A DNA stretch of 35,068 bases from Mycolicibacterium porcinum (GTDB lineage Bacteria > Actinomycetota > Actinomycetes > Mycobacteriales > Mycobacteriaceae): contig MSTD01000033.1 in assembly GCA_001942045.1 (NCBI GenBank), positions 37,681 through 72,748 of the forward strand. Direction: 5' to 3'. Position numbers and translations under genes: made by a program. Positions within the stretch are counted from its first letter, which is position 1; every line of letters starts with the position of its first letter. The notes beneath the pieces are model-generated. The model worked only from the letters and a program-made list of their open reading frames with translations, did not search any database and was not told the origin of the DNA. Of the stretch, positions 26,749 to 34,627 are shown piece after piece.

Positions 26749-27372
26749 GTGCCAAGCCGACAAACCGTCCGACGAGCGCGAGGCTCGCTGACCGAACACG
26801 CCATCGTGGAGGCAGCGTTCGAGATAGCAACGGAGTCCTCAATTGAGAAGCTCAGCATTCCGCTGGTCGCCAAATCGCTGGACGTCGGCGTAACCAGCAT
26901 CTACTGGCACGTACGCAACAAATCAGAGCTTCTCGACGCCATGACCGATCGCGCGTTGCGCCGCAGCGGATTACCGAAGTTCACCGAGTCGGACGACTGG
27001 CGCGAGTCGTTGAAGGCACACGCGCGCGGCGTGCGCCGGACCTTCCTCAGCGATCCGGTGTTGACGGACCTGATCCTCGTTCGAGGCGCACTGAGCCCGC
27101 TGGCCCGACGACTCGGCGAACAGGAGACGCAGAAAGCGATTGCCAACATGATCGATTCCGGTCTCGACGAGCAGACAGCGCACGACACCTACTCGGCGGT
27201 GTCGGAACTCGTTCGAGGGTCGGTACTGCTCGCACGGATGACGCAGAAACACAGCGCCGCACCGAGGGCGGAGACTGCCGACGAGGGCGGATCCGCCGGC
27301 GCCCCGGCACAGGTGAACGATCGAGCATTCGAACTTCTGCTCACCTCAGTGCTCGCTGGCGTGGCGGTCTAG
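26749..27372 (+). CDS. TetR-family regulator downstream of the dehydrogenase
   Basis: GTG 26749 has GAGGGG upstream and gives 207 residues. The N-terminal HTH is IEKLSIPLVAKSLDVGVTSIYWHVRNKSELLDAM, with the divergent Y-W-H variant of the TetR turn. The C-terminal domain (from about residue 75) is alpha-helical, with an Ala/Gly/Glu-rich loop near residues 170-185. It is in the same orientation as, and close behind, the dehydrogenase and probably regulates it from the repeats at 25515-25538. Confidence 0.92.
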   Translation: MPSRQTVRRARGSLTEHAIVEAAFEIATESSIEKLSIPLVAKSLDVGVTSIYWHVRNKSELLDAMTDRALRRSGLPKFTESDDWRESLKAHARGVRRTFLSDPVLTDLILVRGALSPLARRLGEQETQKAIANMIDSGLDEQTAHDTYSAVSELVRGSVLLARMTQKHSAAPRAETADEGGSAGAPAQVNDRAFELLLTSVLAGVAV

Positions 27373-27482
27373 AACGCAGGTTGGACACGCCAGTGGCACC
27401 TGAACCATTGATTGAAAACGTGCCCGGATCGACCAGGCATGCCCGATCCTGATCTCAGAGACCCGACGTGCGAGAGGGACAG

Positions 27483-28193
27483 ATGAGCGACGACAACGGC
27501 TTCCACCGGCGGTCGATCATCACGACGCGCGTCACCGCTGTTCTGGCCGCGTGGGTTGGGGTGGCCGCGGCAGCTCTAGCGTTGACGTCGTGTAGCGCCG
27601 GCGATGGTGGTGGGAGAGCCCCGAGGTCGGCGGATGGCGCCGCGTCCACTCAGGTCATCAACGAGATTGATGTTGGCTCCGATGGCCAGCCCATCAACGG
27701 ATACCACGAATCCACCGACCTGGTCCCGGAACGTGCGGCTGAGTGCGGCGAGTCGTCGCCCGCCGCCGTCAGCGACAACATCTACGCGTGCGCGCCATCG
27801 GCTTACGGTGCCGACGCGTGTTGGCCGGCCACCGGGCTGGATCTGCTGTGCATGGACGATCCCTGGGCGAGGGGAGTGCACCGCATCCACGTATCCGTCC
27901 CGTTGGATGCGGTCACCAAACCCGTTACACCCCAACCGGTTGCCTTGAATCTCGACGACGGAACGCATTGTCGACTCCGAAACGGTGGCTCATGGGGTGG
28001 CCGCGACGACGGCTACGTTGGTGCCTACCGTTGCGATGCCGAACAGGCCGTCCTTGTGCAGCCGGACTCCGATCCGATCGATCAGTCCGCACCGTTGTGG
28101 ACTGTGAAAGTTGGCGATCTGCCGGGGTTTGGTCAACCGGCGCAACAGCCCGCCACTCATCGCGTGGTCACGGCCTGGTTTGCCGCCAGTTGA
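27483..28193 (+). CDS. Secreted lipoprotein of unknown function
   Basis: ATG 27483, with GAGAGGGAC upstream, gives 236 residues. The N-terminus has a lipoprotein signal with lipobox LTSC, the Cys near residue 38. The mature part has six further cysteines, including those in AECGESSPA, YACAPSAYGADACWP, LLCMDD, THCRLRNGGSWGGRDDGYVGAYRCD, suggesting disulphide bonds and an extracytoplasmic fold. Proteins with this kind of CRLRNGGxWGGRxDGxxGAY segment occur in mycobacteria, to my recollection, without an assigned function. No neighbour explains it. Confidence 0.85.
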   Translation: MSDDNGFHRRSIITTRVTAVLAAWVGVAAAALALTSCSAGDGGGRAPRSADGAASTQVINEIDVGSDGQPINGYHESTDLVPERAAECGESSPAAVSDNIYACAPSAYGADACWPATGLDLLCMDDPWARGVHRIHVSVPLDAVTKPVTPQPVALNLDDGTHCRLRNGGSWGGRDDGYVGAYRCDAEQAVLVQPDSDPIDQSAPLWTVKVGDLPGFGQPAQQPATHRVVTAWFAAS

Positions 28194-28245
28194 CGGGATC
28201 CGCAGTCACACGCGCGCACGCGAATGTCGGCTGCACGCCGGCAGA

Positions 28246-28701
28246 TCAGTCCTTCCAGACCACCTTGTCGGTACCGCCGGCGTCTCGGTAGACCACGCTG
28301 TCGGGAACAGTGCCGCCCCTGACGTCGAAGTAGATTCGTCCATATGTCTGGGTGCCCGGCGCGATCGGTTGGTTAGGAAGGCCGTCGGTCTGGTTCCCCT
28401 TCATGTCCGCATAGGTGGAGCTGTTGACAGCTCGTGCGTTGAAGTCGGAGATGTTCGGCGTTGGCGAACCGCTGACAGCTCGGGCCGTCACGTCGGAGTA
28501 CCAGATTCCGTCGTTGTGCCCGCTGGGCTGCAGGGTGCTGACCGTGTAGTCGATCGCGCCGCCAGGGCTGGGAATCTCAGCCGTTTGGCCGAACTGGAGC
28601 ACTTCCGGGTCGGCCAATGCCGACGGGGCTGCCAACACCCCGGCTGCTGCGATTCCGGCAGCAGCTGCGGTCGCTTTCAATGCGATGTGCGAGAACGTCA
28701 T
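28246..28701 (-). CDS. MPT63-family (DUF1942) secreted protein
   Basis: ATG 28701 gives 151 residues with a Sec signal peptide cleaved near ALA/DPEV (about residue 30). The mature part matches the immunoglobulin-like MPT63 family: VTARAVSGSPTPNISDFNARAVN, TQTYGRIYFDVRG and a C-terminal VVWKD correspond to the MPT63 pattern of ATVNAIRGSVTPAVSQFNARTA, STGKIYFDVTG and LLIWEP. MPT63 is a secreted mycobacterial antigen of unknown biochemical role. It is divergent from the arr gene with 106 bases between starts. Confidence 0.93.
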   Translation of the reverse strand: MTFSHIALKATAAAAGIAAAGVLAAPSALADPEVLQFGQTAEIPSPGGAIDYTVSTLQPSGHNDGIWYSDVTARAVSGSPTPNISDFNARAVNSSTYADMKGNQTDGLPNQPIAPGTQTYGRIYFDVRGGTVPDSVVYRDAGGTDKVVWKD

Positions 28702-28794
28702 GTCAAACTCCCTCCGCCAGGTTCCTGCTGTTCAGGAATGACTACGTTCTGTTCCGCTGAGTGCGTAGCCAAACAGGGCGATTTCAAACCTCAG

Positions 28795-28800
28795 TAACAT
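28795..28800 (+). promoter_or_regulatory. -10 element for leaderless arr
   Basis: TAACAT (TANNNT) ends eight bases before the GTG at 28808, so transcription should start at about the first base of the frame. No Shine-Dalgarno precedes the GTG. Confidence 0.5.
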
Positions 28801-28807
28801 CGGCTCG

Positions 28808-29221
28808 GTGAGTGAGGCACTCGACGAAGGCCCGTTCTTTCATGGCACGAAAGCAGAACTGCGCCCCGGCGAGCTTCTGACGGCCGGGTTCAACTCGAAC
28901 TACCGGCCGGAGGTCGTCATGAATCACATTTACTTCACAGCGCTGCGTGACGGCGCCGGCCTCGCGGCCGAGGTTGCCGCACTCGATGGGTCGACACCCC
29001 ACGTCTACGAGGTGATTCCCACCGGGCCCTTCGAGAATGATCCGAATGTCACGGACAAGAAATTTCCGGGCAACCCCACGCGGTCATATCGGAGTGAAGC
29101 ACCGCTTCGCGTGGTGCGCGAGGTCACCGACTGGACTCGACTGACGCCCGAGGCGCTAGAGATGTGGAGGGACCGGCTGGCCTCGATCCGCGCTGACGAA
29201 CGAGGCGAGATCATCAACTGA
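28808..29221 (+). CDS. arr: NAD-dependent rifampin ADP-ribosyltransferase (Arr)
   Basis: This 137-residue protein closely follows Arr, the enzyme that ADP-ribosylates rifamycins and makes M. smegmatis intrinsically resistant. Visible features are GPFFHGTKAELRPGELLTAGF, MNHIYFTAL and DPNVTDKKFPGNPTRSYRS. His12, Tyr42 and Asp78 appear to correspond to the residues reported for the M. smegmatis enzyme (from memory). The C-terminal EVTDWTRLTPEAL completes the family pattern. GTG 28808 is likely a leaderless start. It is likely a chromosomal resistance gene, not on any visible mobile element. Confidence 0.95.
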   Translation: MSEALDEGPFFHGTKAELRPGELLTAGFNSNYRPEVVMNHIYFTALRDGAGLAAEVAALDGSTPHVYEVIPTGPFENDPNVTDKKFPGNPTRSYRSEAPLRVVREVTDWTRLTPEALEMWRDRLASIRADERGEIIN

Positions 29222-29661
29222 CAAACCAGTTGGCAAGTGCACCAAGCGGTTTCGTGGATAATCGACTCGCGTTGTCATTCGGCGTGGGGAGGATGGCGGT
29301 AACCGTTCCCTGCGGAGTCGCCACGCTTTGCCGCTGGACCGTGCTCGGCGTGGAATCGAAGTGTGCGGACATTTGTCATGGCTGAACCAGCGTGCCAGCA
29401 TCCACCGACAAATTTGCTCCGCAAGGCCGGACTGTCAACTGTGCGTTGGTAATTGCGATGGACGTCGCGACGGTTGGGAGTAACTGTGCGCATGTACGCG
29501 ACGATCCGCATTCGAGGGCCCCATTTGCTACGGACGTGTGCGAGGGCATGCATGGGCCGGATCGATAATTTGGGGATCAAGTGCGGCATAGCAGCAAACT
29601 GCCAGGAGATCAGTGATCATGGGCCGGTAAGGCGCCGGGCACAATGTCTGTAGTTGCCGTT
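29222..29661. other. Non-coding stretch downstream of arr
   Basis: About 440 bases without a convincing gene. Short frames exist on both strands but have no family-like sequence, no good start and ordinary composition. It may hold decayed sequence. I see no terminator, repeat or mobile-element end here. Confidence 0.5.
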
Positions 29662-29690
29662 TTGCCATCCGTTGAATGTTCCAATACAGT
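29662..29690 (+). promoter_or_regulatory. Sigma-A-like promoter of the transglycosylase-like gene leader
   Basis: TTGCCA (29662-29667) and TACAGT (29685-29690) are separated by exactly 17 bases. This would start transcription near 29697 and leave a leader of about 300 nt before the ATG at 29999. Confidence 0.5.
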
Positions 29691-29696
29691 GCTCGG

Positions 29697-29998
29697 CTAA
29701 TAACTACTGTGCCGTAGCACCAGGCAGAGTGGCACGGATCACATTTTGGCAATCGGGGTGGTGGTTGCCATAACTGTGACGTGTCGGCGGCAGGATCAAT
29801 TCCTGCGTCGCCGCAGCTGCAATTCGTGCAGCAAACTCTTGCTGGCGTGCATCTGATCGTGCGGTGCCGGTCGCCGCATTGATGGCCGGCGCGCAGTTCA
29901 ACCCCGTCTCTCGCATCGCGAGGCGGGGTTGGAGGGGGGCGTTCGTGTCCGCCACACGAATCACAAGTTCAAACCCCCCCACAGAGGAGAGCAAGCCC
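29697..29998 (+). promoter_or_regulatory. Long, structured 5' leader (candidate cis-regulatory RNA)
   Basis: Downstream of the promoter five stem-loops can be read: GCAGGA/TCCTGC (29790-29806, extended by CGGCG/CGCCG); GCTGCA/TGCAGC (29816-29832); GCCGG/CCGGC (29866-29890); a long hairpin around 29899-29931 with CAACCCCG/CGGGGTTG and an inner CTCGC/GCGAG; and TTCGTGT/ACACGAA (29942-29960). GGGGGG and CCCCCCC runs flank the last. The Shine-Dalgarno (GAGGAGA, 29984-29990) could pair with CTCTC at 29908-29912. I looked for the c-di-AMP (ydaO) riboswitch core expected upstream of peptidoglycan hydrolases and did not find it. Confidence 0.45.
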
Positions 29999-30682
29999 AT
30001 GCCGGGAGTCGACCGACTCATGGAGACGTTCGGGAAACCGAAACACCTGAAGAAGGCCATCACCACCGTCCTCGTCGCTTCTGGTCTCGGCGGTGCCACG
30101 CTGCTTTCTTCGCCGATTCATCAGCAGCCGTCAGTCACCGTCGAGCCACAGCCGGCCGCCGACGCCGCCCCTAGCGCGGCTGCACCACCCGCGCCTGCGC
30201 CCGCACCGGTGATCGTGACCAAGGACTCCAGCGCGCAGGACATCGTCAAGGCCATCGTGAGCCAGGGCAGGGCCGCCAAGCTGAGCGAAGATCAGATCAA
30301 GACCGTCATCGCCACCGCGAAGATCGAGTCCAGTTTCCGGCCTGCCGCGTCCGGCGGCGTGCAGGCCTATGGCGGTCCCGGCGGCGCTGCCGATGAGGTC
30401 ATCGGCCTGTTTCAGGAGAAGGCAAGCTTCGGCACCGTGGCTGATCGCCAAGACCCCAACAAGGCGATCGCGCGGTTCATCACGCGATTCACTGACGCGT
30501 TCAGCAAATACCGCATCACCAGTGGCGATGCGGTACTGGCCGCAACGCTCGCGCAGAACCCGCAGCTGCTCAAATACCGCGGTGGAGTCGGCACGCAGTA
30601 CTACAACACCATCAAGGCCGCGATGGGGGCCGCCACCGACTTGTACCGGGTCGCCGGCAACTCGCTGCAGCCGGTCACCTGA
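29999..30682 (+). CDS. Membrane-anchored transglycosylase/lysozyme-like protein
   Basis: ATG 29999 with GAGGAGA upstream gives 227 residues. The N-terminus has a basic start (KPKHLKKA) and a hydrophobic anchor or signal (ITTVLVASGLGGATLL), then a Pro/Ala-rich linker (residues 50-72). The domain that follows has IATAKIESSFRP with candidate catalytic Glu110, VIGLFQEKASFGTVADRQDPNKAIARFITRF and AATLAQNP, resembling a lysozyme/lytic transglycosylase fold of the kind seen in mycobacteria and mycobacteriophage. It should act on peptidoglycan outside the membrane. Its long structured leader is described separately. Confidence 0.83.
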   Translation: MPGVDRLMETFGKPKHLKKAITTVLVASGLGGATLLSSPIHQQPSVTVEPQPAADAAPSAAAPPAPAPAPVIVTKDSSAQDIVKAIVSQGRAAKLSEDQIKTVIATAKIESSFRPAASGGVQAYGGPGGAADEVIGLFQEKASFGTVADRQDPNKAIARFITRFTDAFSKYRITSGDAVLAATLAQNPQLLKYRGGVGTQYYNTIKAAMGAATDLYRVAGNSLQPVT

Positions 30683-30745
30683 CGCCTGATGTTGTGGCGC
30701 AGTCGCGCCTGAGGCCCAAATTTCGTAACGGTTGCGATCGAGCAA

Positions 30746-30783
30746 AAGTTCGGCAGCGTAGCGGCGACGCGAGCGCCGAACTT
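30746..30783 (+). terminator. Hairpin terminator after the transglycosylase-like gene
   Basis: AAGTTCGGC (30746-30754) and GCCGAACTT (30775-30783) form a perfect 9-base stem, followed by CTCTTGTTG. It lies 63 bases after the stop of the transglycosylase-like gene. Confidence 0.6.
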
Positions 30784-30831
30784 CTCTTGTTGACCTTAGT
30801 GTCTGCAGCTGTGGCCCGACGGGACGATCAC

Positions 30832-31239
30832 GTGAAGCGCTGGCGCACAGCGCTTCACCTCGCGGTGTCGACCTTTGTTGGCGCCGTTCTGGGCCTCGCG
30901 GTCACCCCGGTAGCTCATGCGGCTGCGCCCGTCGCCACGTTGGCGGTGACATCGACGTGGCAAACCGGTTTCATCGCCCGCTTCGTCATCACCAACACGA
31001 GTGCAGTGCCCATGGCCGATTGGAGGCTTGAATTCGACTTGCCGCCAGGCGAATCCGTCTCGCACACGTGGAGTAGCACAATCACCCGATCTGGCACGCA
31101 CTACGTGCTCACACCCGTGAATTGGAATCGCATCATCCCGCCGGGGGGTTCGGCGCGAGGCGGCATGCGAGGCGTACTCAGCGGTTCGTACACGCCTCCG
31201 TCGAATTGTGTGCTCAACGGGCAGTATTACTGCAGCTAG
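30832..31239 (+). CDS. Small secreted CBM2-only protein
   Basis: From GTG 30832 the 135-residue product has a signal peptide cleaved near residue 30 (VAHAA/APVA), then a single carbohydrate-binding module family 2 domain. The typical aromatic positions are visible: STWQTGFIARFVITNT, MADWRLEFDLPPGESVSHTWSSTI, PVNWNRIIPPGGSA and the Cys-containing end PSNCVLNGQYYCS. There is no catalytic domain. A similar small CBM2 protein, Rv1987, exists in M. tuberculosis. The likely role is binding cellulose, chitin or a cell-wall polysaccharide. The frame is open upstream but only this start gives a signal peptide. Its stop overlaps that of the amidase within the sequence CTAG. Confidence 0.9.
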   Translation: MKRWRTALHLAVSTFVGAVLGLAVTPVAHAAAPVATLAVTSTWQTGFIARFVITNTSAVPMADWRLEFDLPPGESVSHTWSSTITRSGTHYVLTPVNWNRIIPPGGSARGGMRGVLSGSYTPPSNCVLNGQYYCS

Positions 31240-32699
31240 TGGCCCGACGTGGCGGCTTGGAACCCGCCGACCTGTTGTTCGAGCAGCTCGGCCAGGCGCA
31301 GCGTGGTGCGGTCCTCGAACATCGGGCCGATGATCTGTACTCCGATCGGTAGACCATCGGGGGACAGACCTGCGGGTATGGCTGTCGCGGGCAGGCCGGG
31401 CATGGTGGCCAACCCAGCCCAGACGAGCTGGTCGAAATATGGGTATTCAGCCCCGTCGATGTCGATCCGACGTTGCAACAGATCGGGGTTGTGGTCGTGA
31501 GGGAACGCGGGAGTGGGCGTGATCGGACACACCACGGCATCGAACTCGCCGAACAGCTGCCGCCAACCGTGCCGGTGCATCTCGCGCCGGTTGTTCAGTT
31601 CGATCCAATCGCGGTGGCTCAACACCATTCCGCGTAGCCGAGCAGCGTCGAGGCTCTGGTCGTCGACACTCAGCGCGGCAGCGCGGGTCTGCAGCTGCTC
31701 GTATGCGTCGACGGGGAACCGCGCGGTGGCGCCAGAGAACAGCAATTGCGCGTACAGCCCGGCGGATTCCGCGAGATCAGGCAGCAGCGGGCTGTTTCGT
31801 TCGACGCGGGCCCCGCTGGCGACGAGAGCGTCGGCCACCCGGTGTACGCCGGCGCGCACCGCGGCCCCGGTCGCGATGAACGGGTGCTCCTCCAGAACCA
31901 GGACCCGGAAGTCGCCGAGACTGTCGTGGCGCGCCGGCGGCAGCGTCACCTCGTGTGCCACGCCGAACGTCAGTGGGTCCGGTCCGGCCATCACGTCGAG
32001 CAGCAGCGTGAGGTCGGATGCGCTGCGCGCCATCGGACCGACCACGGCGAGATCGGCCTCGGTCGGCAATGCCGGTACGGACGGCGGCGTCATGCCTCGC
32101 ATGGCAGCCAGCCCGAGTGTCGGCTTGTGGGCGTAGATGCCACAGTAATGCGCGGGGGTGCGCAGTGAACCGGCGAGGTCGGAGCCGATCGACAGCGCAC
32201 CGAACCCCGATGCCAGGGCGGCGGCCGATCCGCCGGAAGATCCGCCCGACGTACGACCGTGATCCCACGGGTTGTGGGTGGTTCCGTAGATGTCGTTGAA
32301 GCTCTGTATGTCTTGCAGCCCCAACGGGACGTTGGTCTTACCGACTATCACCGCGCCGGCGGCTTTCAGTCGCGACACCTGTACCGCATCGTCGGCCGGC
32401 ATGAATTCCCGGTACTGCGGCATACCCCAAGTCGTGGGCAGGCCGACCAGGTTGTAGGACTCCTTGACCGTCACCGGGATACCCAGCAGCGGACGATCCT
32501 CGCCTCGTACCCGCGCGGCGTCGGCTTGCCGCGCAGCCACGAGCGCACGATCGAAGTCCGGCATACAAATCGCGTTGATCTGGCCGTCCGTTCGCTCAAT
32601 CGCAGCAATCGCCGCCTCGGTCAGTTCCACCGAGGACACCTCACCAGCACGCAGCGCGACTGCTAGTTCATGAGCCGGCCGGAAATTCCACTCCATCAA
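31236..32699 (-). CDS. Amidase-signature family amidase
   Basis: The 487-residue protein has the amidase signature: catalytic Lys79 (VTVKES), the cis-Ser region GRTSGGSSGGSAAALASG (about 149-164) and the nucleophile Ser178 (GSDLAGSLR). This Ser-Ser-Lys family hydrolyses amide bonds in diverse small molecules, and the substrate is not predictable; it could serve in amide catabolism. A tandem Met-Met at 32699/32696 leaves the start ambiguous by one codon. It is convergent with the CBM2 gene; stops overlap. Confidence 0.94.
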   Translation of the reverse strand: MMEWNFRPAHELAVALRAGEVSSVELTEAAIAAIERTDGQINAICMPDFDRALVAARQADAARVRGEDRPLLGIPVTVKESYNLVGLPTTWGMPQYREFMPADDAVQVSRLKAAGAVIVGKTNVPLGLQDIQSFNDIYGTTHNPWDHGRTSGGSSGGSAAALASGFGALSIGSDLAGSLRTPAHYCGIYAHKPTLGLAAMRGMTPPSVPALPTEADLAVVGPMARSASDLTLLLDVMAGPDPLTFGVAHEVTLPPARHDSLGDFRVLVLEEHPFIATGAAVRAGVHRVADALVASGARVERNSPLLPDLAESAGLYAQLLFSGATARFPVDAYEQLQTRAAALSVDDQSLDAARLRGMVLSHRDWIELNNRREMHRHGWRQLFGEFDAVVCPITPTPAFPHDHNPDLLQRRIDIDGAEYPYFDQLVWAGLATMPGLPATAIPAGLSPDGLPIGVQIIGPMFEDRTTLRLAELLEQQVGGFQAATSGH

Positions 32700-32895
32700 T
32701 CCGACGCTAACGACTCACCGCATAGGCCATAAAATCCCGCTTCCCGCAATGCAAAATCAGCGGAAAACCGTTCCTGAGGAGCGAGGATGAAGGCTGGTCC
32801 GCGTTTTCGGCGTGGCACGTCGAAAAACATTGATGGCGTATGCCTGTTCAGAGGGATGACCACCGTGACCGCCTGCGCGGCTCAAGTGTTTCCGT

Positions 32896-32901
32896 TATAG
32901 T
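32896..32901 (+). promoter_or_regulatory. -10 element (TATAGT) for the LGFP lipoprotein gene
   Basis: TATAGT fits TANNNT and precedes the ATG at 32966 by 64 bases. No clear -35 could be assigned. Confidence 0.45.
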
Positions 32902-32965
32902 CCGGCCGGGCGCGGGTTCAGACACAGCCTGACCCAGACCACAGGAACCGCGGGAGGGAAACCCC

Positions 32966-33574
32966 ATGAGGACGAATGCATACCGCACTACAGCAGTCGC
33001 CGGCTTGGCCGCCGTCGCGCTGAGCATCGCGGGCTGCAGCAATGGCAACAGCGTCGACACCTCGATGTCGCCTCAGGTCGGGTTGATCGCGACCTCCACA
33101 ACGGAAACCCCTGGGCAGCCCAAGGAAGTGAAGCTCGTCGGAGATAGAGACGTCGAGGTGACGCTGACCGGCCCGATCGCGGCCAAGTACGCATCGGCAA
33201 CCGAAGAGCAGAAGAAGGCTCTCGGTAAGCCACTGACGGGTGATCGCAATGCGGGAAAGCGGGAAGGCGGAGTGTTCTTCCAGCAGTTCCAGGGCGGCGT
33301 GATCACCGCCAAGAGCGACGAGGCAGGCACGCCCGCGTACATCACCCGGGGCAAGATCCGGGAGGCCTGGAACGTCCCGCGCGACCCAGCGGGCGTGCCC
33401 GCGGTCACCGGCGACAACGGCTCGGTGGGTCCGCTGGGTGCTCCCACCAGTGACGAGCAACCCGAGGGCGATCTGGTGGTGGAGACCTTCGAGCACGGCA
33501 AGGTCACGTACAACGCAAAGACCGACCAGGTCGAGGTGACGGTCAACGGGAAGGTCGTGCCGTCCGGGCTGTAG
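32966..33574 (+). CDS. LGFP-repeat lipoprotein
   Basis: ATG 32966 with GGGAGGG upstream gives 202 residues. A lipoprotein signal ends with lipobox LSIAGC at about residue 24. The mature part holds LGFP-type repeats, seen in GPLGAPTSDEQPEGDLVVETFEHGKVTYN and the related GKPLTGDRNAGKREGGVFFQQFQGGVITAK. LGFP repeats are found in mycobacterial and corynebacterial envelope proteins and are thought to help attach to, or organise, the cell wall. It is probably surface-bound. Confidence 0.9.
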   Translation: MRTNAYRTTAVAGLAAVALSIAGCSNGNSVDTSMSPQVGLIATSTTETPGQPKEVKLVGDRDVEVTLTGPIAAKYASATEEQKKALGKPLTGDRNAGKREGGVFFQQFQGGVITAKSDEAGTPAYITRGKIREAWNVPRDPAGVPAVTGDNGSVGPLGAPTSDEQPEGDLVVETFEHGKVTYNAKTDQVEVTVNGKVVPSGL

Positions 33575-33624
33575 GAGCACGCCGCGCGCCGTTGCTGCGC
33601 CGTCGTCGATCAGGCCAGCGCGCC

Positions 33625-33652
33625 TATCCTGGTTGACAGGACCACAAGTCCT
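33625..33652. promoter_or_regulatory. Overlapping inverted repeats at the phhA promoter
   Basis: A TATCCT -10 (33625-33630) is overlapped by TCCTG-GTTGA-CAGGA (33627-33641) and then AGGAC-CACAA-GTCCT (33638-33652), two imperfectly tandem inverted repeats sharing a central half-site. The site lies 75-100 bases upstream of the phhA ATG and could be a repressor operator for phenylalanine-responsive control. Confidence 0.45.
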
Positions 33653-33727
33653 ACCCACACGGCCGCCGCGGCGGCCGGCCACGAACGACGCCGCTCATTG
33701 CGACGCCCGGATACCCGGGAGGCAGCG

Positions 33728-34627
33728 ATGTTCGAAGAGGCGAAGCTGTATGCGCCGGTGACGCGCTCGGACGATGGCGTCACGGTTCACCTGGCTGCTG
33801 ATCACCCCGGCGCGGTCGACCCGGAGTACCGCGCCCGCCGCAATGCGATCGCCGCGCTCGCGATGGATTGGCAGCCCGGAACGCCACCACCGATCGCGAC
33901 CTACACCGAAGATGAGCAGGAGGTCTGGCGCATCGCATGCGCCGAACTTCACAAACTGCACCAGCGCCTGGCCTGCGCCGTGTACCTGCAGGGCCGGGAG
34001 CGACTCGGTCTTCCCGAGGACCGGATCCCGCAACTGGTAGAGGTCAACGAGATGCTCGGTCCACTCACCGGCTTTCAGTACGTACCGGCAGCGGGACTGG
34101 TGCCCTTGCGAGAGTTCTACGGGCTGCTCGCTGACGGAATCTTCCACTCCACCCAGTACATCCGGCACCATTCCGTGCCGCTCTACACGCCAGAGCCGGA
34201 CCTGATCCACGAGGTGGTCGGCCACGGAAATTGCTTGGCCCACGAGCGTTTCGCGGCTCTGTACCGGCTGGCCGGACAGGCGGCGCGGCGCGTGAAAACG
34301 ACTGAGGCGCTCGAGTTCATCTCGAAGGTTTTCTGGTTCTCCTTGGAATTCGGCGTGGTGCGTGAGCAGGGTGAAGTACGCACCTATGGCGCGGGGTTGC
34401 TGTCGTCATACGGGGAGATCCAGCAGATCGGGTCGGCCGACCTCCTGCCACTGAACATCGGCCGGATGGGCGTGCAGACCTACGACATCACGCACTATCA
34501 GCCAGTTCTCTTCTGTGCCAAGAAATTCGACGAGATTGAGGATGTCGTCGGGGCATTCTTCGCCGAAGCTGACGATGACATGGTCCAGCGCCTGCTGCAT
34601 GACGCGTCTCAAGTCACGGGGTGGTGA
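33728..34627 (+). CDS. phhA: Phenylalanine 4-monooxygenase (pterin-dependent)
   Basis: ATG 33728 is preceded by GGGAGGCAG and gives 299 residues of a biopterin-dependent aromatic amino acid hydroxylase. The iron facial triad is His161 and His166 in PDLIHEVVGHGNCLAH and Glu207 in WFSLEFGVVREQG. Nearby are FQYVPAAGLVPLREFYGLLADGIF and STQYIRHHSVPLYTPEPD, typical of the bacterial enzymes. It converts phenylalanine to tyrosine, the entry to homogentisate catabolism. The convergent gene at the window end is fumarylacetoacetase, the last step of the same pathway. Their 3' ends overlap by 14 bases. Confidence 0.96.
   Translation: MFEEAKLYAPVTRSDDGVTVHLAADHPGAVDPEYRARRNAIAALAMDWQPGTPPPIATYTEDEQEVWRIACAELHKLHQRLACAVYLQGRERLGLPEDRIPQLVEVNEMLGPLTGFQYVPAAGLVPLREFYGLLADGIFHSTQYIRHHSVPLYTPEPDLIHEVVGHGNCLAHERFAALYRLAGQAARRVKTTEALEFISKVFWFSLEFGVVREQGEVRTYGAGLLSSYGEIQQIGSADLLPLNIGRMGVQTYDITHYQPVLFCAKKFDEIEDVVGAFFAEADDDMVQRLLHDASQVTGW

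Noticed and set aside
29275..29589. 104-residue minus-strand frame in the gap after arr
   Set aside because: No recognisable family, no ribosome-binding site, and basic low-information sequence.
29697..29998. c-di-AMP (ydaO) riboswitch upstream of the transglycosylase-like gene
   Set aside because: Expected from actinobacterial peptidoglycan-hydrolase genes, but the conserved core (GGGGA, GCCGAA and CCCG elements in order) is not present.
32787..32900. A 37-codon frame with GAGGAGCG before an ATG, upstream of the LGFP lipoprotein
   Set aside because: Codon third positions are mixed and the stop overlaps the probable -10 element TATAGT, so transcription would begin after it. It is more likely chance, though the ribosome-binding site is good.
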